Part shown: one piece after another, positions 1-7,002 of the stretch | How the letters are laid out: every line of letters begins with the position of its first letter | Numbering within the stretch: the first letter of the stretch is position 1 | Assembly (NCBI GenBank): GCA_002396085.1 | Contig: DGWI01000015.1 | Location: 94,278-111,854 of the forward strand | Direction of reading: 5' to 3' | DNA: 17,577 bases | Source: Porphyromonadaceae bacterium UBA4262 | GTDB lineage: Bacteria > Bacteroidota > Bacteroidia > Bacteroidales > Muribaculaceae | The notes under the pieces: model-generated | The model's database searches: none | What the model was told of the DNA's origin: nothing | The model's input: the letters and a program-made list of their open reading frames with translations, nothing else | Made by a program: the position numbers and the translations under genes

Positions 1-1
1 G

Positions 2-79
2 CCGTCCCTACACAGCCTGGCCAATCACGCGGCACGCCGCGTCCGTACAATGAACTTCGGTCTAGCTCAAGATAAATGA
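2..79 (+). CDS. possible 3' end of an upstream gene (partial)
   Basis: Frame 2 is open from the window edge to a TGA at 77-79 and would encode about 25 C-terminal residues (ending NFGLAQDK). Its codons favour C or G at the third position like the neighbouring genes, which is the only support. Frame 1 is also open to a TAA at 73-75. I do not recognise the fragment, and it could be non-coding. The promoter of the next gene begins about 40 nt downstream, which fits a gene ending here. Confidence 0.25.
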   Translation, partial: PSLHSLANHAARRVRTMNFGLAQDK

Positions 80-119
80 CTAATTCAGCCGATGGGTACT
101 ACATTTTTCGATATATTCC

Positions 120-150
120 TTTCGCGGTTGCAAATAATTCACTATCTTTG
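120..150 (+). promoter_or_regulatory. Bacteroidetes-type promoter for the LRR gene cluster
   Basis: The -7 box TATCTTTG at 143-150 matches TAnnTTTG exactly. A -33 box TTTC (one mismatch to TTTG) lies at 120-123 with a 19-nt spacer. Transcription would start near 157, giving a leader of about 22 nt before the ATG at 179. No ribosome-binding site is visible, as is normal for this phylum. Confidence 0.65.
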
Positions 151-178
151 CCGTTTAGAATTATAAACGACAATCGAT

Positions 179-1513
179 ATGCAACGAATTATACTAGCCA
201 TCACTGCCCTTGTGATGACTCTCAACATCAGCGGCTTGAATGTCGACAAGTGCCATCCAGGCCAGCTGAGCACACTCATTGACGACTGCAACATCACCAG
301 TCTGGAGGTGAGCGGTCGCATGGATGCCCGCGACTTCCGCTTCATCGCCGACTCACTGAGGCATCTGACCACGCTTGACTTGAGCCAAGCCGTCGTGGAT
401 GCTTACCGCGGCGAGACGTTGTTCGCCAATGTCAGCGACTATGCCGCCCATGAGTTGCCTTGCCTGTCACTGGCCAGCATGCGTCAGTTACAGCAACTGG
501 CACTGCCCGACAGCCTCACACGCCTGGGCGATGGCAGCCTGAGTGACTGCCGCCAACTGGTCGAGCTGACCCTGCCACCACGGGTTGAGCGCATTGGAGA
601 CTATGCCCTGAGCGGTTGCTCACAACTGAAAAAGTTATTTGTGCCTCAGTCACTGGTCAGCATGGGTGACGGTGCCTTGAGCAACTGCGCCATGCTCGAG
701 GCTGTGGTCATGTTGCCATCGACCGATGGAGGCACAGCACAGGCAGCCTCGCTACGCATCGGGTATCGCGCCTTTGCCAACTGCCCGTCGCTCAAGCAAG
801 TGGCACTGGGCAACCATTGGAGCGAGATTGGTGCCGAAGCCCTTGCCGAAACCGGCCTGGAGCAACTGGACATGAGCAACCAGACGATGCTGGATAGCCT
901 CGCATCATGGTCGCTGGCCAACAGCCAACTCACACGCCTCGTGCTACCGACTGCAGTGCGCAGCATCGGTGACGGTGCCATGATGAATGACAAAGGCATC
1001 AATCAACTCACCCTGCCCGCCACAGTGAAACACATCGGGTCGCATGCCATGGCCTACATGACAGGGCTCAAACTGATCGAGAGCAAGCCCACCGAGGTGC
1101 CCCAACTGGGCGACAGTGTGTGGTATGGGGTTGAACAGAGCGAGGTTTTGCTCAAGGTCAGCCCACAGAGTCTGACAGACTATCGCAACGCGCCACAGTG
1201 GTGCAATTTCATGACATCTGACTTGTTGCGCGGCGATGTCAACGCCGATGGACAAGTCGACATCGCCGACGTGAACATCGTCATCAACATCATGCTGGGC
1301 AAGGACGATGCCGACAACTATGATGGCCGTGCCTATCTCACCGATGACATGGAAGTCGACATTGCCGATGTCAATGCCGTCATCAACTTGATGCTGGGCC
1401 GCCAGCGTGCCCTGCGTCTTGCCGCCGAGAAGGCAGCCCGCGAGGCCGCCGCCCAGACAAATAATTCGGCCACAGGACATCCGGCTGTGCTTCAACGGGC
1501 CATTGCCCCCTAA
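179..1513 (+). CDS. BspA-like leucine-rich repeat protein with dockerin repeats, no T9SS tail
   Basis: This 444-residue protein is predicted to be exported: a short basic start is followed by a hydrophobic stretch at about residues 4-19. Residues about 85-340 are LRR_5 (BspA/TpLRR) modules with the recurring pattern L-x-LP-x-x-V-x-x-IG-x-x-A-x-x-x-C. They end in the typical LKVSPQSLTDYRNAPQW cap. A type I dockerin pair follows at about 352-406: GDVNADGQVDIADV, then a second loop reading YLTDDMEVDIADV in which the first acidic ligand positions are Y and T. The protein then ends in an Ala/Arg-rich tail (about 408-444) instead of the secretion domain found in the adjacent paralog at 1526-3562. 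BspA-like proteins usually act at the surface in adhesion; that role is inferred here. The next gene starts 12 nt after the stop. Confidence 0.85.
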   Translation: MQRIILAITALVMTLNISGLNVDKCHPGQLSTLIDDCNITSLEVSGRMDARDFRFIADSLRHLTTLDLSQAVVDAYRGETLFANVSDYAAHELPCLSLASMRQLQQLALPDSLTRLGDGSLSDCRQLVELTLPPRVERIGDYALSGCSQLKKLFVPQSLVSMGDGALSNCAMLEAVVMLPSTDGGTAQAASLRIGYRAFANCPSLKQVALGNHWSEIGAEALAETGLEQLDMSNQTMLDSLASWSLANSQLTRLVLPTAVRSIGDGAMMNDKGINQLTLPATVKHIGSHAMAYMTGLKLIESKPTEVPQLGDSVWYGVEQSEVLLKVSPQSLTDYRNAPQWCNFMTSDLLRGDVNADGQVDIADVNIVINIMLGKDDADNYDGRAYLTDDMEVDIADVNAVINLMLGRQRALRLAAEKAAREAAAQTNNSATGHPAVLQRAIAP

Positions 1514-1525
1514 ATCCCTAGCCCT

Positions 1526-3562
1526 ATGCGCAGATTCATTCTCACGACCATTGTCCTCCTGGCCACGCTTGCCGTCCATGCCGTGGAAATCCACTGCCAA
1601 CCCGGCAAATTGTCCACTCTCATAGCCGGCAAAAACATTACTGAACTCAAGCTGACCGGCCGGATGGATGCACGTGACTTCAAGACCATCGCAACACAGT
1701 TGCGCAACCTCACACGGCTTGACCTCACCGTGGCCACCATTGTGCCCTACAGCGGCGGCAAGCCACTGTTTGCCAACCTCACCAGTTATCGTGCCAACGA
1801 GGTGCCCAGCCTGTCGCTGGCCCAAATGCAGCAACTCACCACGCTGAGCCTTCCTGGCTCGGTGACAAGCATCGGCGAGGGTGCCATGGCTGCCTGCACA
1901 AGCCTGACGAGCATCACCTTGCCCGTCGGCCTCACTCACCTGGGCAACTACGCCCTGGCGGGATGCACCGCCCTGCCGACCATCGCCCTGCCCATGAGCC
2001 TTGAGTGCATAGGCGAAGGCGCGTTCACCGGTTGCACATCGCTGAGCAGCGTCACCATGTCCTCATCACAGCCATCAATCATCGACAACTCGCCACTGCA
2101 ACGTCCCGCCATGCTCCGTGAGATTGGTGCCCGCGCCTTTGCCGGCTGCAGCAACCTCAAGAGCGTGTCGGTGGGATTCTTGGTGCAAAGCATCGGCGAG
2201 GCAGCCTTTGCAGGCACTCAACTGAGCCAGGCCAATCTGTCGGACATGACCCACCTGTCACACATTGGCGACTGGGCCTATGCGCAGGCCCGCCTGACAT
2301 CGGTCCACATCCCATCGACGGTTACTAGCCTGGGCTGGGGTGCCTTTGTTCTCAACCCGCAACTAAGCCATGTCGTGTTGAGCGAGTCGATGGGTTCGTT
2401 GTCACCACTGACGCTGGCCGGCAACAACCAGATTACAGCAGTTGACCTGAATGCAACTTCGATCGACTCGATTGGCGCCTATGCACTGTATAACCTGAAC
2501 CGTGTGACCCACCTCACTGTCCCTGCAAGCACACGATATGTGGGCACACGTGCCATGGCCGGAATGACCGGCTTGCAACAGGTCACCAGCCACGCCGAGG
2601 ATGTTCCACAGTTGGGCGAAGACGTGTGGCAGAATGTTGACCAGCCATCAGTTGTCCTCAAGGTTCCAGCCAACAGCTTGGAGTACTACCGCAATGCCGA
2701 GCAGTGGCGTGAATTTGACATCCAGTCCAGCGGAATACTGGGCGATGTCAATGGCGATGGCCAGGTCGACATTGCCGATGTCAATGCCATCATCAACTAC
2801 ATGCTGGGCCACACAGTGAGCACATTTGTCTTTGACAATGCCGATATTGACCAAAGTGGGGGCATTGATATCGCTGACATCAACGGCGTGATCAACCTCA
2901 TGCTAGGACATTCGATGTCGATTCCTGCCACAGTCACACCCAACACGGGTGATGCCCTTGCCATCGACAACTTTGCCATCACCACCGGCGAGCGCCACAC
3001 CATAGATGTACACTTGAACAACAGTCACCCCTACACCGCGCTGCAATGCGTGATTCACCTGCCTGATGGCCTACAGATCATCGACGGCACCGTCACCACG
3101 GGCGACCGCACCAGCCATCACACCGTGGCCTCACTGAAGAGCGGCAACGAAGTGCGCATTGCCCTGTATTCGCTGCCCAATGACGACATTGAGCCGAGCG
3201 GTGATGCTGTGCTGCGACTCACTGTGACTGCTACCGAGTCGCTTGCTCAGATATCGGATATCACTATCGATCATGTGGTCATGGTCACCGCCGACGGAGA
3301 AACCTACTATGCACCCACGTCACGTGCCCAAGTGAGCAAGACATCAGGGGTGGCACAGATAGACCAGAACAACGACCGCGTGTATGCCGCCAACGGCACG
3401 CTGCACATCGTGGCATCACAAGCAGGGCAAGCACAAGTGGTTGCCATCAACGGCTCGACACGCACGCTGCATGTCGACAGTGGTGACAACAGTTATCACA
3501 ACATCGCGCCGGGAATCTACATCGTGCGACTGAACGGCTGCAGTTACAAAGTCAAGATCTAA
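1526..3562 (+). CDS. BspA-like LRR protein with dockerin, cohesin-like and T9SS C-terminal domains
   Basis: This 678-residue protein has a clear signal peptide (MRRFILTTIVLLATLAVHA, cleavage likely after residue 19). LRR_5 modules occupy about residues 95-400. A type I dockerin pair lies at 406-462 (GDVNGDGQVDIADV and DIDQSGGIDIADI, both loops intact). A beta-rich region at about 476-600 has the look of a cohesin/carbohydrate-binding fold (dNFAI..GE..TIDVHLNN, LQCVIHLPDGLQI, ALYS, sGDAVLRL). The end, about 615-678, resembles a type A Por/T9SS C-terminal domain, closing with PGIYIVRLNGCSYKVKI. It is therefore expected to cross the outer membrane by type IX secretion and be surface-anchored or released. 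It is a tandem paralog of the 179-1513 gene, sharing the N-terminal GRMDARDF segment and the LRR plan. Its TAA stop overlaps the trmB ATG (TAATG at 3560-3564). Confidence 0.9.
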   Translation: MRRFILTTIVLLATLAVHAVEIHCQPGKLSTLIAGKNITELKLTGRMDARDFKTIATQLRNLTRLDLTVATIVPYSGGKPLFANLTSYRANEVPSLSLAQMQQLTTLSLPGSVTSIGEGAMAACTSLTSITLPVGLTHLGNYALAGCTALPTIALPMSLECIGEGAFTGCTSLSSVTMSSSQPSIIDNSPLQRPAMLREIGARAFAGCSNLKSVSVGFLVQSIGEAAFAGTQLSQANLSDMTHLSHIGDWAYAQARLTSVHIPSTVTSLGWGAFVLNPQLSHVVLSESMGSLSPLTLAGNNQITAVDLNATSIDSIGAYALYNLNRVTHLTVPASTRYVGTRAMAGMTGLQQVTSHAEDVPQLGEDVWQNVDQPSVVLKVPANSLEYYRNAEQWREFDIQSSGILGDVNGDGQVDIADVNAIINYMLGHTVSTFVFDNADIDQSGGIDIADINGVINLMLGHSMSIPATVTPNTGDALAIDNFAITTGERHTIDVHLNNSHPYTALQCVIHLPDGLQIIDGTVTTGDRTSHHTVASLKSGNEVRIALYSLPNDDIEPSGDAVLRLTVTATESLAQISDITIDHVVMVTADGETYYAPTSRAQVSKTSGVAQIDQNNDRVYAANGTLHIVASQAGQAQVVAINGSTRTLHVDSGDNSYHNIAPGIYIVRLNGCSYKVKI

Positions 3563-4305
3563 TGGGAAAGAATAAACTCAAGAAATTTGCCGACATGGAG
3601 ACATTCGGCTGCGTGTTCCAGTTCCCGTGGGCTACTATCGAGCACGAGGGTTGCCCCATGCGCGGGCGGTGGAATGCCGACTACTTCGGCAACGACCACC
3701 CCATCGTGCTGGAGCTGGGCTGCGGCAAGGGTGAGTATGCCGTTGGTTTGGGCAAGCGTTTCCCCGACAAGAACTACATAGGCGTTGACATCAAGGGGTC
3801 TCGCATGTGGACCGGCGCACGCCTGGTCGAAGCAGAGGGGCTGAAGAATGTAGCCTTTCTGCGTACAAGTATCGAGATTATTGACCGGATGTTCGCTCCG
3901 GGCGAGGTGTCCGAAATCTGGATCACCTTTCCTGACCCGCAGATGAAGAAGGTGAACAAGCGACTGACCAGCACTCGCTTTCTCAACAACTATCGCAACA
4001 TCCTCAAGGACGGCGGTCTGGTACACCTCAAGACCGACAGCCCCTTCTTGTACACCTATACCCGCGAGTTGGTGCGAGTCAACCAGTTGCCCGTTGAAGT
4101 TGACACCGACAACCTCTACAACAGTGGCCTTGCCGACGACATCCTCGAAATCAAGACTTACTACGAGCAACAATGGTTGAGCCGTGGCTTGACCATTAAG
4201 TACCTCAAGTTCCACCTACCTCATGCAGGCACGCTTGCCGAGCCCGATATTGACATCGAGCCTGACGGTTATCGTAGTTATCATCGTGACCAGATGGGAT
4301 TATAA
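3562..4305 (+). CDS. trmB: tRNA (guanine-N7)-methyltransferase TrmB
   Basis: TrmB methylates G46 in the tRNA variable loop using S-adenosylmethionine. The 247-residue protein has the SAM-binding motif ELGCGKGEYA at residues 51-60 and an acidic ribose contact in GVDIKG (D76). It also has the family signature ITFPDPQMKK at 121-130 followed by KRLTS, HLKTD near 155-158, and a C-terminal TYYEQQWLSRG segment. Length is typical. The ATG shares one base with the stop of the secreted LRR gene, suggesting translational coupling. No separate promoter is visible. The Mrp gene follows after 49 nt, and the two probably form one transcript with the LRR genes. Confidence 0.95.
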   Translation: MGKNKLKKFADMETFGCVFQFPWATIEHEGCPMRGRWNADYFGNDHPIVLELGCGKGEYAVGLGKRFPDKNYIGVDIKGSRMWTGARLVEAEGLKNVAFLRTSIEIIDRMFAPGEVSEIWITFPDPQMKKVNKRLTSTRFLNNYRNILKDGGLVHLKTDSPFLYTYTRELVRVNQLPVEVDTDNLYNSGLADDILEIKTYYEQQWLSRGLTIKYLKFHLPHAGTLAEPDIDIEPDGYRSYHRDQMGL

Positions 4306-4354
4306 CAGAATAACAAAACTATAAACTTTTAACTCTTAACTTTAATACTAGGAC

Positions 4355-5461
4355 GTGAACTTATATCCAGCACTCATCATTGATGCCTTGCGCACAGTGC
4401 GCTATCCTGGCACCGGGAAAGATATCGTGACAATGAACATGGTTGCCGATGACATCCGCATCGACGGCAACCGAGTCTCGTTTTCGCTTGTTTTTGAGAA
4501 GAAGACCGACCCATTTATTAAATCGGTGGTTCGCGCTGCCGAGGTAGCCATCAACACACACATCAGCGATGACATTGATATCCGTGGCAACATCGCTGTC
4601 AAAGTGCCTGAGGACAATGCCGCCAAGGTGGCCGACCGCCCTCTGCCTGGCGTGAAGAACATCATCGGAGTGAGTAGTGGCAAGGGCGGAGTAGGCAAGA
4701 GCACAGTGGCCTGCAATCTGGCTGTGGCACTGGCCATGCAGGGCTATCGAGTGGGGTTGCTCGATGCCGACATCTTCGGTCCATCGATTCCCAAGATGTT
4801 CGGTGTTGAGGATGAGCAACTCTATATGCACGAGGTTAATGGCAAGAACCTCATCATCCCAGCCGAGAAATATGGGGTCAAACTCTTGTCTATCGGCTTT
4901 GTCGTTGACAAGGAACAGGCTGTGCTGTGGCGCGGTGCCATGGCAAGTAATGCCCTGAAGCAACTCATCAACGAGGCCGACTGGGGCGAGTTGGACTACT
5001 TTGTCATCGACATGCCTCCTGGCACTAGCGACATCCACCTGACGCTGGTACAGACACTGGGCATCACAGGTGCCATTGTGGTAACCACCCCACAAGAAGT
5101 AGCACTGGCCGACGCTCGCAAGGGTGTGTCGATGTTCCTGGGCGAGCATGTCAATGTGCCTGTGCTAGGCATCGTTGAGAATATGTCGTGGTTCACACCT
5201 GCAACCCACCCCGACGAGCAGTACTTCATCTTCGGGCGCGATGGCGGCAAGAACTTGGCCGAGAAACTGGGTGTTGAACTGCTGGGGCAGATCCCCCTGG
5301 TTGCAGGCATCTGCAAGGGTGGTGACGACGGCGTGCCCGTGACGATGCAGAACAACATCTCGGGAGTGTCGTTCCAGCGTCTGGCAACCCGCGTGATTGA
5401 AGCCATCGACCGCCGCAACCAGTCAATGCCGCCCACCGAGCGTGTCATCACTCACTCGTGA
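4355..5461 (+). CDS. Mrp/NBP35 (ApbC) family iron-sulfur carrier P-loop ATPase
   Basis: This cytoplasmic ATPase is thought to help load Fe-S clusters onto apoproteins. Residues about 1-85 form the MIP18/DUF59-type domain (IIDALRTVRYPGTGKDIV). The ATPase domain carries the deviant Walker A GKGGVGKST at 109-117, DADIFGPS at 137-144 and IDMPPGTSDIHL at 218-229. The ApbC-type CxxC pair is absent: the position after ENMSW reads FTPATHPDEQYFIFG. I believe this is usual for Bacteroidetes members. The start is GTG, chosen because the protein begins directly at the expected NLYP..ILDAL region and no upstream in-frame ATG precedes it. The 49-nt spacer after trmB is AT-rich with no clear promoter, so co-transcription with trmB is likely. 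Confidence 0.92.
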   Translation: MNLYPALIIDALRTVRYPGTGKDIVTMNMVADDIRIDGNRVSFSLVFEKKTDPFIKSVVRAAEVAINTHISDDIDIRGNIAVKVPEDNAAKVADRPLPGVKNIIGVSSGKGGVGKSTVACNLAVALAMQGYRVGLLDADIFGPSIPKMFGVEDEQLYMHEVNGKNLIIPAEKYGVKLLSIGFVVDKEQAVLWRGAMASNALKQLINEADWGELDYFVIDMPPGTSDIHLTLVQTLGITGAIVVTTPQEVALADARKGVSMFLGEHVNVPVLGIVENMSWFTPATHPDEQYFIFGRDGGKNLAEKLGVELLGQIPLVAGICKGGDDGVPVTMQNNISGVSFQRLATRVIEAIDRRNQSMPPTERVITHS

Positions 5462-5505
5462 TATAGACTCAGAATAATCAGATAATCAATTAATAACAAA
5501 ACATT

Positions 5506-6315
5506 ATGAAAAAAACAACCACTCTACTCATCCTGGCCGTGACGCTGCTGCTCAGCAGTTGCAGCAGCGTACCCATTACTGGCCGCAAACAACTCAACCT
5601 TGTGAGCGACGAGACTGTGCTGCAATCAAGTCTCGCCAGCTATAACAGTTTCATGACATCGGCCAAGCAATCCAACCAAATCTCGACCGACAAGACCAAG
5701 AGTGCCCAAGTGGTGCGCGTGGGACAGAAAATCGCTGCCGCTACCGAGGCCTATCTGCGTGCCACAGGCATGGAGAGCGAGATCAAGAACTTCGCATGGG
5801 AGTTCAACCTGGTCAAGAGCAACGAGATGAACGCCTGGTGTATGCCTGGTGGCAAAATCGTGGTCTATGAGGGTATCATGAAGATTGTGAGCAGCGACGA
5901 CGACCTGGCCGTGGTGCTGGGCCATGAGGTGGCACATGCTGTGGCCAAGCATGCCAACGAGCGCATGAGTCAGCAGGTGGCCGCACAGGCAGGTGCCCAG
6001 GTTCTGGCAGGTGTCCTCTCGGGGCAAAGTTATCAGACTCAAGCCATGGCACAGCAGGTCTACGGCCTCGGCGCACAGTATGGCGTGATGCAGCCCTTCT
6101 CACGCAAGCATGAGAGCGAAGCCGACAAGATGGGTCTGGTGCTGATGACCATTGCCGGCTACAATCCGCAGAATGCCATCACCTTCTGGCAGAAGATGAA
6201 CGCCAATAGTCAGACAAGGATTCCCGAATTTATGAGTTCGCACCCCAGCCACGAAACCCGTATCAACGATTTGACCAAGTGGGTACCTGAGGTGAAGAAG
6301 CAATATGGCAAATAA
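5506..6315 (+). CDS. M48 family zinc metalloprotease, lipoprotein
   Basis: The 269-residue protein begins with a lipoprotein signal peptide, lipobox LSSC with the lipidated cysteine at 19, so it should be anchored in the periplasm-facing or outer membrane. The zinc site is HEVAH at 140-144, with the third ligand in HESEAD (E203). WCMPGGKIVVYEGI at 111-124 and the C-terminal SSHPSHETRINDL are typical of the LoiP/YcaL/BepA group, which degrades or checks misassembled envelope proteins. The substrate is unknown. The gene lies 44 nt after the Mrp stop in the same direction. No terminator separates them, so read-through is possible. Confidence 0.9.
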   Translation: MKKTTTLLILAVTLLLSSCSSVPITGRKQLNLVSDETVLQSSLASYNSFMTSAKQSNQISTDKTKSAQVVRVGQKIAAATEAYLRATGMESEIKNFAWEFNLVKSNEMNAWCMPGGKIVVYEGIMKIVSSDDDLAVVLGHEVAHAVAKHANERMSQQVAAQAGAQVLAGVLSGQSYQTQAMAQQVYGLGAQYGVMQPFSRKHESEADKMGLVLMTIAGYNPQNAITFWQKMNANSQTRIPEFMSSHPSHETRINDLTKWVPEVKKQYGK

Positions 6316-6402
6316 TCATTAATTTAGAATTTAGAATTAAGAAGAAATGCGTTGGCATTATTCTTGCTACATCATTCCATACACTAACAAAAACTAACAA
6401 TT

Positions 6403-6918
6403 ATGAAGAAAACTATTTTATCAATCGTGATGATGGTGGCTGTGGCACTGAGCGCACTTGCTGCCGACTATGTGACTGTAACAGGAACCAGTGTTCGCCT
6501 GCGTCTGCAACCCTCGCTACAAAGCGAGACCCTCACCACAAACAAAGGGGTGAATATCCATCCCAAGAAGGGTGAGAAACTCGAGTGTCTGGGTCAGAGC
6601 GGAAACTTCTATAAGGTCCGTTATCAAGGAAAAGTGGTGTACATCAGCACTCAGTTTGCAACACCTGCCAAGAGTGCCAAACCGGCTGCAGTCAAGAAGT
6701 CAGCCACCACTCAGCAGCATGTCGTTGTCACGGGCGAGAGTGTCCGCCTGCGCATGGCACCATCACTCAAGGCCAAGTGCCTGCAACGCAATGGCGTGAA
6801 TGTCCACCCCAAGAAGGGCGAGCGCATCAAACTCATGGGTGTCGAGGGAGACTTCTACAAAGTCAACTACCAGGGCAACTATGTCTACATCCACATGGAC
6901 TATGCTGTTCCAGAGTAA
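6403..6918 (+). CDS. exported protein with two tandem SH3b domains
   Basis: The 171-residue protein has a signal peptide (hydrophobic to about residue 20, cleavage likely at ALA-AD). Two bacterial SH3 (SH3_3-like) domains follow at about 24-87 and 107-170. Each carries VT-G-SVRLR, V-N/V-HPKKGE and FYKV-YQG-VYI. A short Lys/Ala/Ser/Thr linker joins them. The two copies are clearly an internal duplication. SH3b domains usually bind cell-wall peptides or other envelope ligands; no catalytic domain is present, so a binding or scaffold role is inferred. The 87-nt upstream gap is AT-rich. A strong terminator follows 27 nt after the stop. Confidence 0.85.
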   Translation: MKKTILSIVMMVAVALSALAADYVTVTGTSVRLRLQPSLQSETLTTNKGVNIHPKKGEKLECLGQSGNFYKVRYQGKVVYISTQFATPAKSAKPAAVKKSATTQQHVVVTGESVRLRMAPSLKAKCLQRNGVNVHPKKGERIKLMGVEGDFYKVNYQGNYVYIHMDYAVPE

Positions 6919-6945
6919 AGTCTCTATCGTTTAGTATCCAAGCAA

Positions 6946-6986
6946 CACACGCTGCATCTTGTGGTAGATGCAGCGTGTGATTTTTT
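6946..6986 (+). terminator. rho-independent terminator after the SH3b gene
   Basis: A perfect 14-bp stem (6946-6959 with 6966-6979, CACACGCTGCATCT and its complement) has a 6-nt loop and is followed by A and six T on the plus strand (6981-6986). On the minus strand the stem is followed by TTGCTTGG, so it should work mainly for the plus-strand genes. It lies between convergent genes: the minus-strand ATPase stop is at 7003-7005. Confidence 0.9.
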
Positions 6987-7002
6987 CTATATCCGAAGAG
7001 AC

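Noticed and set aside
944..1939. Long antisense frame (331 codons) across the two LRR genes
   Set aside because: It is opposite two clear domain-bearing genes, is rich in Gly/His/Val as expected of a GC-rich antisense frame, and shows no motif. The same applies to the antisense frames at 15973-17073, 6961-7803, 4361-5149 and 3559-4215.
4337..4344. TAACTTTA as a -7 promoter box before the Mrp gene
   Set aside because: It lacks the final G, has no TTTG at the right distance, and would start transcription at the start codon.
5160..5260. Missing CxxC in the Mrp-type ATPase as a possible loss of function
   Set aside because: All nucleotide-binding motifs are intact and, as far as I recall, Bacteroidetes members of the family normally have FTP in place of the cysteines.
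6350..6365. AATGC-GTTG-GCATT hairpin and TATTCTTG before the SH3b gene
   Set aside because: The stem is only 5 bp without a T-run, and the promoter-like box deviates from TAnnTTTG with no clear -33 partner.
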